Of a stretch of 8,266 nt of DNA, positions 1 to 5,920 are shown piece after piece. The notes below the pieces were generated by a model. It had not been told where the DNA came from. It made no database searches and saw only the letters and a list, made by a program, of their open reading frames with translations. Origin of the DNA: Microbacteriaceae bacterium (GTDB taxonomy: Bacteria; Actinomycetota; Actinomycetes; Actinomycetales; Microbacteriaceae); NCBI GenBank assembly GCA_025464125.1, contig JAODLU010000206.1, positions 1-8,266 of the forward strand, written 5' to 3'. The position numbers and the translations under genes are program-made. Numbering within the stretch: position 1 is the stretch's first letter; the number at the start of each line of letters is the position of its first letter.

Positions 1-1248
1 GACCTGCAGCGCGATGACGAACGAGAGCCCGACGCCGAGCAGGCGGCCGAAGTCATCCTGTCCGTCGAAGCCGATGCGAAAGCCTCGCGAGACGAAGAGC
101 AGGTAGAGGGCGAGGATTGCGAAGAGACCGATCAGGCCGAGCTCTTCGCCGAGGCTCGCGATGATGTAGTCGCTTTCTGCGAGAGGCACGATCTGTGGGC
201 GCCCCTGGCCGAGACCCGTGCCGAGCAGACCACCGTGTGCGAGCCCGAACAGGCCCTGCACAAGCTGGTAACTGCCGCCGGTCGCGTCGTAAATTTTCGG
301 GTTGAACGCGTCGAGCCATGACTCGAACCGGCCGTTCACATAGCTGAGCAGGCGGCTCGCGATGAGGGCGCCGCCGACGAACATGGCGAGACCGAGGAGC
401 ACCCAGCTGGCACGCGCTGTTGCGACATAGATCATGACCAGGAACAGGCCGAAGTAGAGAAGCGCGGTGCCGAGGTCTCGCTGGAATATGAGCACGACCA
501 TTGCGGCGGCCCAGATCACGAGAATCGGGCCGAGATCCCGTGCCCGGGGAAAGCGCATGCCGAGCACCTTGCGACCGACCATCGACAGGCTGTCCCTCGC
601 GGTCACGAGGTAGCCCGCGAAGAACACCGCGAGGGCGATCTTGGCGAGTTCGCCAGGCTGGAAGTTGAACGACCCGATGCGGATCCAGAGCCTCGCGCCA
701 TTCACAGTCTGGCCGATGCCCGGCAGCATGGGCAGCAGCAGCAACACGATGCCGATGAACATCGCAACATAGCTGTAGCGCTGCAGCACCCGGTGATTGC
801 GGATGAGTACCAGCACGAGCAGGGCGAGAACCATCGCCATTGCGGTCCATGCGACCTGGCGGATGCCCGCAGCCTCCCACCCCGACTGGTGCTTGGCTAT
901 GTCGAGCCGGTAGATCTCCGCGATGCCGAGCCCGTTGAGCAAAAACACGACCGGCAGGATGAACGGGTCAGCCTGCTGGGCCACGAACCGCATGGCAACG
1001 TGCATGCCGAACGCGAGAGCCCCGAGGCCGGTGCCGAGAAGCAGGATGCCCGGCTGGATCGTGCCCGTCGCCCCGAGCTCGACCATCACGATGGCGTACG
1101 CCACGATCGCGCAGGAAAAGACGAGTAACAACAGTTCGAGGTTGCGCAGCTTGGCAGGCACCCGCAGCCTGAGCCGCAGCGTGTTGGTGAAGGTGGACCT
1201 CTGGCTCGCCTCGATGGGGCGACCGACCTCTGCGCTACTCGCCGTCAT
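1..1248 (-). CDS. rodA: SEDS-family peptidoglycan glycosyltransferase (RodA/FtsW), C-terminus cut by window edge
   Basis: Integral-membrane SEDS protein that polymerises lipid II into glycan strands, working with a class B penicillin-binding protein. The frame is open from an ATG at 1248 to base 1 (416 residues seen); the end of the protein lies outside the window. It is highly hydrophobic with about nine to ten membrane segments after a roughly 35-residue cytoplasmic N-terminus. Visible family marks are PGELAK (residues 198-203), the essential aspartate in FQRDLGTALL (D258), and the C-terminal signature AESDYIIASLGEELG (about 357-371). The start lies 9 bases after the pstP stop, with only a poor Shine-Dalgarno. 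RodA rather than FtsW is inferred from position: in mycobacteria rodA follows pstP and precedes pbpA, pknA and pknB. The family call is very firm; the RodA/FtsW choice rests on synteny. Confidence 0.95.
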   Translation of the reverse strand, partial: MTASSAEVGRPIEASQRSTFTNTLRLRLRVPAKLRNLELLLLVFSCAIVAYAIVMVELGATGTIQPGILLLGTGLGALAFGMHVAMRFVAQQADPFILPVVFLLNGLGIAEIYRLDIAKHQSGWEAAGIRQVAWTAMAMVLALLVLVLIRNHRVLQRYSYVAMFIGIVLLLLPMLPGIGQTVNGARLWIRIGSFNFQPGELAKIALAVFFAGYLVTARDSLSMVGRKVLGMRFPRARDLGPILVIWAAAMVVLIFQRDLGTALLYFGLFLVMIYVATARASWVLLGLAMFVGGALIASRLLSYVNGRFESWLDAFNPKIYDATGGSYQLVQGLFGLAHGGLLGTGLGQGRPQIVPLAESDYIIASLGEELGLIGLFAILALYLLFVSRGFRIGFDGQDDFGRLLGVGLSFVIALQV

Positions 1249-1257
1249 GAGCACTGG

Positions 1258-2499
1258 CTACTTGCTGACATCGGTGAGTCGCTCGATGATGCTCTCGGCG
1301 TCGGCGAGGTCGTTGGCGCTGATCGTGTCGAGCACCGACTGGCGGGTGTAGGTCGGCAGGCTCGTGAGCGTCACGCTCGTCTGCTGGTAGACGCTGTGCA
1401 GTTCGACGGGTCCGAGGTTCTGCTGCACACCACGGTAGATCGCGACGGTGTCACCGTCCGCGCCGACGTAATAGTGGGACTGGGTCCAGTGATAGCCGAC
1501 GAAAGCGGCGACGACGATGGCGATCACCAACAGGCCTATTGCGACCAGCCAGCCGATCCTGCGGTTGCGCGCCCGGCGCCGGTCTTCGAGGATCAGCTCG
1601 TCGAGATACTCCTCGGACTCGGGCTCGAAGTGCGTGTCCTCCTGCTGGGTGGACTTGAGCGGATGCAGCAGCAGGGTCGGCAGGCGAAGCGGGCGGCGGC
1701 CGCTCTCGCCCTCGAAGGTGAGCGGAACCGCGGCGGAGCCGACCGTGACCGAGGGAATGGATGCGGAATCGCCAGTCTCGTCGACGTCGAGCACGACGAT
1801 CGTCACGTTGTCTGGGGCACCCTGGTCGAGGCTCTCCTTGACCAGCTTGTCTGCGACCTGCCGCGCGCTCGCCGTGCTGGCGAGAGCGGCCTCGATCTTG
1901 TCGTCCGAGACGTAGCTGGAGAGGCCGTCGGAGCAGATCAGCCAGCGGTCCCCGGGATTGGTGTCGAGCACTGTCGTGTCGATCTCCGGCGTCGCGTCCA
2001 CGTCGCCGAGCACGCGCATGAGCACAGAGCGGCGGGGATGCACAGCCGCCTCCTCCTGCGTAATTCGACCGCTGTCTACGAGCCTCTGCACGAACGTGTG
2101 GTCGGCTGTGACCTGGGTGAGCGCGTTGTCTCGTAAGAGGTAGATGCGGGAATCGCCGATGTGCGCAATCGCCACCTGGTTGCCAGACCGGAGCAGTGCG
2201 CTGACCGTGGTGCCCATGCCGGTGAGCTCAGGATGCTCGAACACGGTCTCGGCAAGGAGGGAGTTCGCGGCGATCAGCGCGGACTGCAGGGCAAACTCAG
2301 CATCATGGGCTGACGCGAAGACCTTGTCTGTCTCGATGAGTCTCGTGAGCGCGATCGCCGATGCGACATCGCCGCCGGCGTGGCCACCCATGCCGTCGGC
2401 GACGACGAACAACTGGGTGCCCGCATAACCGGAATCCTGGTTGTTCGCTCGGATCTTGCCGACGTGGGAGACGGCAGCGCTCTTGCCCGAAATGGCCAC
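1258..2499 (-). CDS. pstP: PP2C-family Ser/Thr protein phosphatase, membrane anchored (PstP)
   Basis: Metal-dependent phosphatase expected to remove phosphate from Ser/Thr kinases of the PknA/PknB type and their targets. The 413 residues comprise a cytoplasmic PP2C domain (about 8-240), a charged linker, one membrane helix (about 315-335) and an outside tail of about 75 residues. Metal-binding aspartates are visible: D22 in NNQDS, D35 in VADGMGGHAGG, D191 in CSDGLSSYVSD and D230 in GAPDNVT. It is shorter than the 514-residue mycobacterial PstP, mainly in the tail. The start is GTG, 4 bases after the fhaB stop, so translation is probably coupled. The position between the FHA genes and rodA is the conserved actinobacterial order. 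Confidence 0.95.
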   Translation of the reverse strand: MAISGKSAAVSHVGKIRANNQDSGYAGTQLFVVADGMGGHAGGDVASAIALTRLIETDKVFASAHDAEFALQSALIAANSLLAETVFEHPELTGMGTTVSALLRSGNQVAIAHIGDSRIYLLRDNALTQVTADHTFVQRLVDSGRITQEEAAVHPRRSVLMRVLGDVDATPEIDTTVLDTNPGDRWLICSDGLSSYVSDDKIEAALASTASARQVADKLVKESLDQGAPDNVTIVVLDVDETGDSASIPSVTVGSAAVPLTFEGESGRRPLRLPTLLLHPLKSTQQEDTHFEPESEEYLDELILEDRRRARNRRIGWLVAIGLLVIAIVVAAFVGYHWTQSHYYVGADGDTVAIYRGVQQNLGPVELHSVYQQTSVTLTSLPTYTRQSVLDTISANDLADAESIIERLTDVSK

Positions 2500-2503
2500 T
2501 CCC

Positions 2504-3022
2504 TTACCGCCGAAGTTCGAAACTTGTGGTGCCGATCCTGATCGGAGTGTTCAGCGGGACGGGAGTGGGGAGTGTGACGCGTTTTCCGTCGAGGAACGTT
2601 CCGTTGGTCGAGTCTAGATCCTGGATAACCCAGCGTCCGTCGCTCCAGAGCATGAGCCGCGCGTGATGGGTTGACGTGTAATCGTCGCGGATGATCAGGC
2701 CGCTCTCACTCGACCGGCCGATGGTGAGCGGCTCCTGCGGAAGCTCGAGCTCGAGCCCCTGTTTCGGGCCGGATGTGATGGCCAGGCGGGTGGCGGTGGT
2801 CGAGGTCGCGACATCCATGGCCTCTGTCGGCACCTCAGCGGCAGCCTGGGGGTGAGGGATGGCAGCAGCAACGAAGGGTGCTGCCGACGCCGTTTCTGCG
2901 GGCATCCTGCGCACGCGCTGCCCGAACAGGTCTGACCTGAGCGCGTAGACGATCGCGAAGATGAATGCCCAGAGCACCAGGAGAAGGCCGAACCGCAGCA
3001 GCAGGAGGGTCAGCTCGCTCAC
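2504..3022 (-). CDS. fhaB: FHA-domain membrane protein FhaB (FipA-like)
   Basis: Small phosphothreonine-binding adaptor tethered to the membrane. Of 172 residues, 5-28 form one hydrophobic helix, about 35-85 is an Ala/Pro-rich linker, and about 86-172 is an FHA domain. Conserved FHA residues are present: G102-R103 (IGR), S117 and H120 (STHH), and N140-G141 (STNG), so phosphopeptide binding should be intact. In Mycobacterium tuberculosis the equivalent, FhaB/FipA, is a PknA substrate that links FtsZ and FtsQ at the septum; the same role here is inferred from family and position. The GTG start forms a 4-base GTGA overlap with the fhaA stop, implying translational coupling. Confidence 0.92.
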   Translation of the reverse strand: MSELTLLLLRFGLLLVLWAFIFAIVYALRSDLFGQRVRRMPAETASAAPFVAAAIPHPQAAAEVPTEAMDVATSTTATRLAITSGPKQGLELELPQEPLTIGRSSESGLIIRDDYTSTHHARLMLWSDGRWVIQDLDSTNGTFLDGKRVTLPTPVPLNTPIRIGTTSFELRR

Positions 3023-3756
3023 GAGCGGCCGCCATTGCCGTCACCGGTACGGCGATCTTCAGCGCGGAGGTCGGAGAACTGGTCGACGTCTGCCGACTGG
3101 GCGAGCACTCGAAATACGATGCGGGTGCGACCGATGGTGATCACCGAGTCCGGTGGCAGTGGCGCCTTGGTGACCTTCTGCCCGTCGAGTTGCGAACCGT
3201 TCGTCGAACCGAGGTCGTTCACCTGGGCGCGGGTGCCGTCCCACAGGATCTCGACATGCTTGCGGGAGGTGCCGGTGTCGTCGACGGTTATGTCGGCGTC
3301 GCTGCCGCGCCCGATGATGGTGCGGGACTTGAGAATCGGGTAGCGCTTGCCGGCAACATCAAGCACAGGGGTCCAGGCGACAGTGCCTTTCACGCTCACC
3401 GAATCGATCTGCACCACACCTTCGGTGAGGTGCGGATCTTCGGCGAGAGCAATGCTGATGCCGCCGGAGAACTGGTAGCGCTGTGCGGCAGCATGCGTCT
3501 GCACTAGCTGGGTCAACTCATCGATGAGGGTCACGCCGATGGCGGTCATGCGTTCGTAGTCGTTGCGCGCAAGGCGCACTGTGAAACGATTGGGAACCAA
3601 AATGCGGTCCCTTGCGACGACCGCAGCTTTTGTGTCGAGTTCCCGGCGCAGGGCCGCGGTAATCTCGATCGGTTGCAGGCCCGACTTGAAGGTCTTGGCG
3701 AAGGCACCGTTCACTGCCCGCTCAAGACCTCGTTCGAAGCTGTCCAGCAGTCCCAA
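3019..3756 (-). CDS. fhaA: DUF3662 and FHA domain-containing protein FhaA
   Basis: Cytoplasmic phosphothreonine reader, first gene of the operon. The 245 residues carry an N-terminal DUF3662 domain (about 1-115, beginning MGLLDSFERGLERAVNGAF) and a C-terminal FHA domain (about 135-220) with G149-R150, S164, R165, H167 and N186-G187 in place. M. tuberculosis FhaA (527 residues) binds PknB and the pseudokinase domain of MviN and restrains peptidoglycan synthesis; here the long disordered linker is missing, giving a compact version. The start is TTG, chosen because it gives the family N-terminus and has a clear AAAGGAGA ribosome site (3760-3767) immediately upstream; no ATG or GTG fits. It heads the operon with fhaB, pstP and rodA. 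Confidence 0.93.
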   Translation of the reverse strand: MGLLDSFERGLERAVNGAFAKTFKSGLQPIEITAALRRELDTKAAVVARDRILVPNRFTVRLARNDYERMTAIGVTLIDELTQLVQTHAAAQRYQFSGGISIALAEDPHLTEGVVQIDSVSVKGTVAWTPVLDVAGKRYPILKSRTIIGRGSDADITVDDTGTSRKHVEILWDGTRAQVNDLGSTNGSQLDGQKVTKAPLPPDSVITIGRTRIVFRVLAQSADVDQFSDLRAEDRRTGDGNGGRS

Positions 3757-3796
3757 TGGTCTCCTTTGTTACCGCGCCTGTAACCCTTTGATGTTA
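3757..3796 (-). promoter_or_regulatory. fhaA operon promoter and leader with inverted repeat
   Basis: Read on the minus strand, a TAACAT -10 box (3791-3796) fits the actinobacterial TANNNT pattern; no convincing -35 is visible. Just downstream, over the expected transcription start and leader, lies a GTTAC-N7-GTAAC inverted repeat (3768-3784), followed by the AAAGGAGA ribosome site (3760-3767) that fixes the TTG start of fhaA. The repeat could be an operator; the binding protein is unknown. Confidence 0.45.
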
Positions 3797-3843
3797 GTCG
3801 GTGGCGCTCTGCACCTGCTCTCAGGCGGCTGGCGTTGCTGTGG

Positions 3844-3849
3844 TAATGT
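3844..3849 (+). promoter_or_regulatory. Likely -10 box for the tRNA-Leu gene
   Basis: TAATGT matches TANNNT and ends 10 bases before the tRNA 5' end, which would give a short leader of a few bases, as is usual for tRNA genes. No clear -35 element is visible. Confidence 0.4.
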
Positions 3850-3859
3850 CGCTGAGTCT

Positions 3860-3943
3860 GCGCGAGTGGCGAAATTGGCAGACGCGCACGGTTCAGGTCC
3901 GTGTGCCCGTGAGGGCATGGGGGTTCAAGTCCCCCCTCGCGCA
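3860..3943 (+). tRNA. tRNA-Leu, anticodon CAG
   Basis: This 84-base class II tRNA decodes the leucine codon CUG, a very common codon in high-GC genomes. The acceptor stem GCGCGAG (3860-3866) pairs with CTCGCGC (3936-3942), and the discriminator is A3943. The anticodon stem CACGG/CCGTG encloses the loop TTCAGGT (3892-3898) with anticodon CAG at 3894-3896. The long variable arm TGCCC-GTGA-GGGCA identifies a leucine/serine-type tRNA, and the T arm is GGGGG-TTCAAGT-CCCCC. The 3' CCA is not encoded, so CCA must be added by the tRNA nucleotidyltransferase. It is divergent from fhaA, the same neighbourhood as a leucine tRNA in mycobacteria. Confidence 0.97.
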
Positions 3944-3948
3944 CAAGA

Positions 3949-3987
3949 GAATCCCAGCCACTGCTTGCAAAAGCAGGGCTGGGATTC
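3949..3987 (+). terminator. Strong hairpin terminator of the tRNA-Leu gene
   Basis: Starting five bases after the tRNA, GAATCCCAGCC (3949-3959) pairs perfectly with GGCTGGGATTC (3977-3987). Inside it CTGCTT (3961-3966) pairs with AAGCAG (3971-3976). The stem is therefore 17 bp with one bulged A (3960) and a GCAA tetraloop (3967-3970). Only a short GCTGTTT tail follows, as in many actinobacterial terminators that lack a long U run. Confidence 0.85.
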
Positions 3988-4030
3988 GCTGTTTCACGCT
4001 GCACGATATCCTGCGAATACGGCGCACTGC

Positions 4031-4036
4031 TAGCTT
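4031..4036 (+). promoter_or_regulatory. Possible -10 box for a leaderless small gene
   Basis: TAGCTT fits TANNNT and ends six bases before the ATG at 4043, the spacing expected for a transcript starting on the start codon. There is no ribosome binding site upstream of that ATG, which agrees with leaderless translation. No good -35 is visible. Confidence 0.35.
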
Positions 4037-4042
4037 TCGCTC

Positions 4043-4207
4043 ATGCTTCTTTGCCCGCGTGATGGTGCCGTGCTGACGCCGATTGTTCGTCCGCCGACGT
4101 CGGTGCGGTCGAGTCGCATGAGGCAGCAGCCCGTCGTGACCGGGTACCGGTGCGCGGAAGGTCACACCCTCACATCGGGTGAGCGGCCGGTGGCGTCCAA
4201 GGACTAG
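4043..4207 (+). CDS. Small Cys/His-containing hypothetical protein (54 aa)
   Basis: Not recognised as a named family. The 54-residue frame opens with MLLCPRDGAVL and later has GYRCAEGHTL. This gives C4, C37 and H41 in two short knuckle-like turns (CPRDG and CAEGH), reminiscent of small zinc-ribbon proteins but with one cysteine per turn instead of two. D7 could complete a metal site; this is speculative. The middle is basic and Pro-rich. Support for a real gene: a TANNNT box at leaderless spacing, the Cys-Pro start, and placement in an otherwise empty gap between the tRNA terminator and the polyketide operon. Against it: short length and no Shine-Dalgarno. It ends 70 bases before the polyketide synthase start and may be transcribed separately. 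Confidence 0.45.
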   Translation: MLLCPRDGAVLTPIVRPPTSVRSSRMRQQPVVTGYRCAEGHTLTSGERPVASKD

Positions 4208-4213
4208 CGTTTC

Positions 4214-4239
4214 GGCGGCAAGTCAAGGGGGAGGCCGCC
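4214..4239 (+). terminator. Weak hairpin between small gene and polyketide operon
   Basis: GGCGGC (4214-4219) pairs with GCCGCC (4234-4239) around a 14-base loop, starting seven bases after the stop of the small ORF. There is no U run. It could end or attenuate transcription into the polyketide synthase gene, but a 6-bp GC stem can occur by chance at this GC content. Confidence 0.25.
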
Positions 4240-4266
4240 ACTGTCTACGCAGCCCGCCAGCCGTGT

Positions 4267-4272
4267 TACCGT
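4267..4272 (+). promoter_or_regulatory. Possible -10 box of the type III PKS operon
   Basis: TACCGT fits TANNNT and ends five bases before the ATG at 4278. The stretch before that ATG has no purine-rich ribosome site, so a leaderless or nearly leaderless mRNA is the simplest reading. The -35 region is not recognisable. Confidence 0.35.
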
Positions 4273-4277
4273 TCCCA

Positions 4278-5345
4278 ATGGCCCGAATCGCTGCTGTCGC
4301 ACCGGCACTTCCGGCCTTCAGGTACACCCAGGCCGAGATCACCGAGGTGATCGCCCCGCTGCTGACGAGCGATCGTTCTAAGCAGGCTGTGCTTCGCCGC
4401 CTGCACGCCGGCAGCAAGGTCGACACCCGACACCTCGTGCAGCCCATAGAGCAGTACGTCGAGCGGCGGTCGTTCACCGATTCGAACGCGATCTTTGTAG
4501 AGAAAGCTGCTGAACTCACCGGGCAGGCGCTGATGGATGCGCTCGCCCGTGCGGGCCTGAAGCCCACCGACATCGACTACATCATGTTCACCACAGTAAC
4601 GGGCATCAGCGCGATGTCGATCGAGGGACTGCTTGTGTCCCGCCTCGGCATGCGGCCTGACGTGAAACGGGTGCCGATGTACGGGCTCGGCTGCGTGGCG
4701 GGAGCGTCGGGCATCGCGCGGGTGAATGACTACCTGGCTGGGCATCCGCATGATGTTGCGGTGCTCATCTCGGTCGAGCTCTGTTCGCTGACATTCCAGC
4801 CGGACGACGACTCGACAGCCAACATGGTGGCGACCGGGCTCTTCGGCGATGGCGCGGCAGCTGTAGTCATGGTCGGCGACGAACGGGCGAAACGGATGCC
4901 CGTCACCGGGCCTGATGTCGTGGCAACCAGGAGCCAGCTCTACCCGGACACGGAAGACGTGATCGGCTTTCTTGCGACGACCACCGGATTCCGCATCCTG
5001 CTGACCCCTCGCGTCGCCGAAATCATCGAAGCGAACTTCGACACCGACGTACTGAGCTTTCTCGACTCGAATGACCTCGACCCATCGGGCGTCGACAGCT
5101 GGGTCGCCCACCCGGGAGGTCCGCGGGTGCTCGAGGCTTTCGAGACCTCGCTGGGTCTCGGTGACGGCGCGCTGGATCGCAGCTGGAAGTCACTTGCCGC
5201 GGTGGGGAACCTGTCGTCAGCCTCGGTGCTGCACATCCTGGCCGACCAGCTCGAAGTGCCGCAGGGAGCTGGCGACACCACACTGCTCTTTGCGCTGGGG
5301 CCAGGGGTGAGCGCAGAATTCGTGCTCATGAGGTGGCCATCGTGA
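4278..5345 (+). CDS. Type III polyketide synthase (chalcone/stilbene synthase superfamily)
   Basis: Homodimeric thiolase-fold enzyme that extends a CoA-bound (often fatty) starter with malonyl-type units and cyclises the product to a resorcinol or pyrone. The 355 residues include the full catalytic triad: C139 in YGLGCVAG, H278 in VAHPGG and N311 in GNLSSAS. LFGDGAAA (188-195) is also typical of the superfamily. The ATG at 4278 is preferred over an in-frame GTG at 4179 because the family fold begins at once (MARIAAVAPALPAF), whereas the 33 extra residues are Arg/Pro-rich and unlike the family. It heads a three-gene operon and ends in a GTGA overlap with the next gene. The methyltransferase and flavoenzyme behind it match srsABC of Streptomyces griseus, which makes methylated, oxidised phenolic lipids. 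The exact product cannot be read from sequence; a plant-like chalcone role is unlikely. Confidence 0.95.
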   Translation: MARIAAVAPALPAFRYTQAEITEVIAPLLTSDRSKQAVLRRLHAGSKVDTRHLVQPIEQYVERRSFTDSNAIFVEKAAELTGQALMDALARAGLKPTDIDYIMFTTVTGISAMSIEGLLVSRLGMRPDVKRVPMYGLGCVAGASGIARVNDYLAGHPHDVAVLISVELCSLTFQPDDDSTANMVATGLFGDGAAAVVMVGDERAKRMPVTGPDVVATRSQLYPDTEDVIGFLATTTGFRILLTPRVAEIIEANFDTDVLSFLDSNDLDPSGVDSWVAHPGGPRVLEAFETSLGLGDGALDRSWKSLAAVGNLSSASVLHILADQLEVPQGAGDTTLLFALGPGVSAEFVLMRWPS

Positions 5346-5920
5346 CTGTGTCACTGCTTCTCTACGCGGTGCTGATCCTGCTGACCGGAGCAGAACGTCT
5401 CGGTGAACTCGTGATTTCGAAACGCAACGCCGCGTGGGCCTTCGCCAACGGCGGGCGCGAATACGGCCTCTCCCACTTTCCGTACATGGTGACCCTGCAC
5501 ACCGCATTCCTCGTCGGCTGCTTCGCGGAGGCGTACTTCGGTCACCGTCCGTTCATCCCGTGGCTGGGCTGGCCGATGCTCGTGATCGCGCTCGGCTGCC
5601 AGGCTGGCAGGTTCTGGATCATCGCCGTGCTCGGCCGCCAATGGAATACCCGCGTGATTGTGGTGCCGGGACTCGGCCGCATCACCGGTGGCCCATACAG
5701 GTTCGTGACGCATCCCAACTACTACGTCGTGATCATCGAGGGCATCGCCCTGCCGCTCGTGCACACCTCCTGGATCACCGCGATCGCCTTCACCGTGCTG
5801 AACGCGATCCTGCTTTTCGGATTCCGCATCCCCACGGAGAATCGGGCGCTGCGCTCCCTGGACGAACCGGCACCCGGCACACCAGCATCCGGCGCCACAG
5901 CCATGGACTCCCCGGCATGA
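5342..5920 (+). CDS. Isoprenylcysteine carboxyl methyltransferase (ICMT)-family membrane methyltransferase
   Basis: Membrane enzyme of the ICMT/SrsB/BpsB (YpbQ) type, which uses S-adenosylmethionine to methylate lipid substrates such as type III PKS products. The 192 residues contain about four to five hydrophobic segments (about 3-19, 47-65, 72-97, 128-161) and the family's SAM-site motif PYRFVTHPNYYVV (118-130, H124-P125-N126-Y127), followed by RIPTENRAL (162-170) with E167. The C-terminal 20 residues are Pro/Ala-rich and probably disordered. The GTG at 5342 is chosen because it makes a 4-base overlap with the PKS stop and has AGGTGG (5331-5336) five bases upstream; an in-frame GTG at 5333 would add three residues. 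The gene overlaps the next one by ATGA, so all three genes are likely translated together. Confidence 0.9.
   Translation: MTVSLLLYAVLILLTGAERLGELVISKRNAAWAFANGGREYGLSHFPYMVTLHTAFLVGCFAEAYFGHRPFIPWLGWPMLVIALGCQAGRFWIIAVLGRQWNTRVIVVPGLGRITGGPYRFVTHPNYYVVIIEGIALPLVHTSWITAIAFTVLNAILLFGFRIPTENRALRSLDEPAPGTPASGATAMDSPA

Noticed and set aside
53..880. Minus-strand 275-residue ORF
   Set aside because: It is an Arg/Pro/Ala-rich out-of-frame reading of the rodA gene; the overlapping frame carries clear SEDS motifs.
1396..2136. Plus-strand 246-residue ORF
   Set aside because: It is antisense to the PP2C gene, has no recognisable motif and shows the composition of a high-GC shadow frame.
3860..3987. 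tRNA 3' end as a prophage or island attachment site
   Set aside because: No integrase gene and no second copy of the tRNA 3' end is visible in the window.
3711..4165. ORFs on both strands crossing the tRNA and terminator
   Set aside because: The tRNA-Leu cloverleaf and adjacent perfect hairpin explain this stretch; the ORFs have no family features.
4179..4277. N-terminal extension of the PKS from a GTG at 4179
   Set aside because: It overlaps the candidate small gene and adds an Arg/Pro-rich stretch not typical of the family; the ATG at 4278 starts exactly at the conserved fold.
4266..5111. Minus-strand 281-residue ORF
   Set aside because: It is opposite the type III PKS, whose frame has the complete catalytic triad; the antisense product is Arg/His-rich and unlike a folded protein.
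5434..5916. Long N-terminal extension of the FAD enzyme or a fusion protein
   Set aside because: The frame is merely open through the methyltransferase gene; the flavoprotein begins at the ATG at 5917 with its GxGxxG motif.
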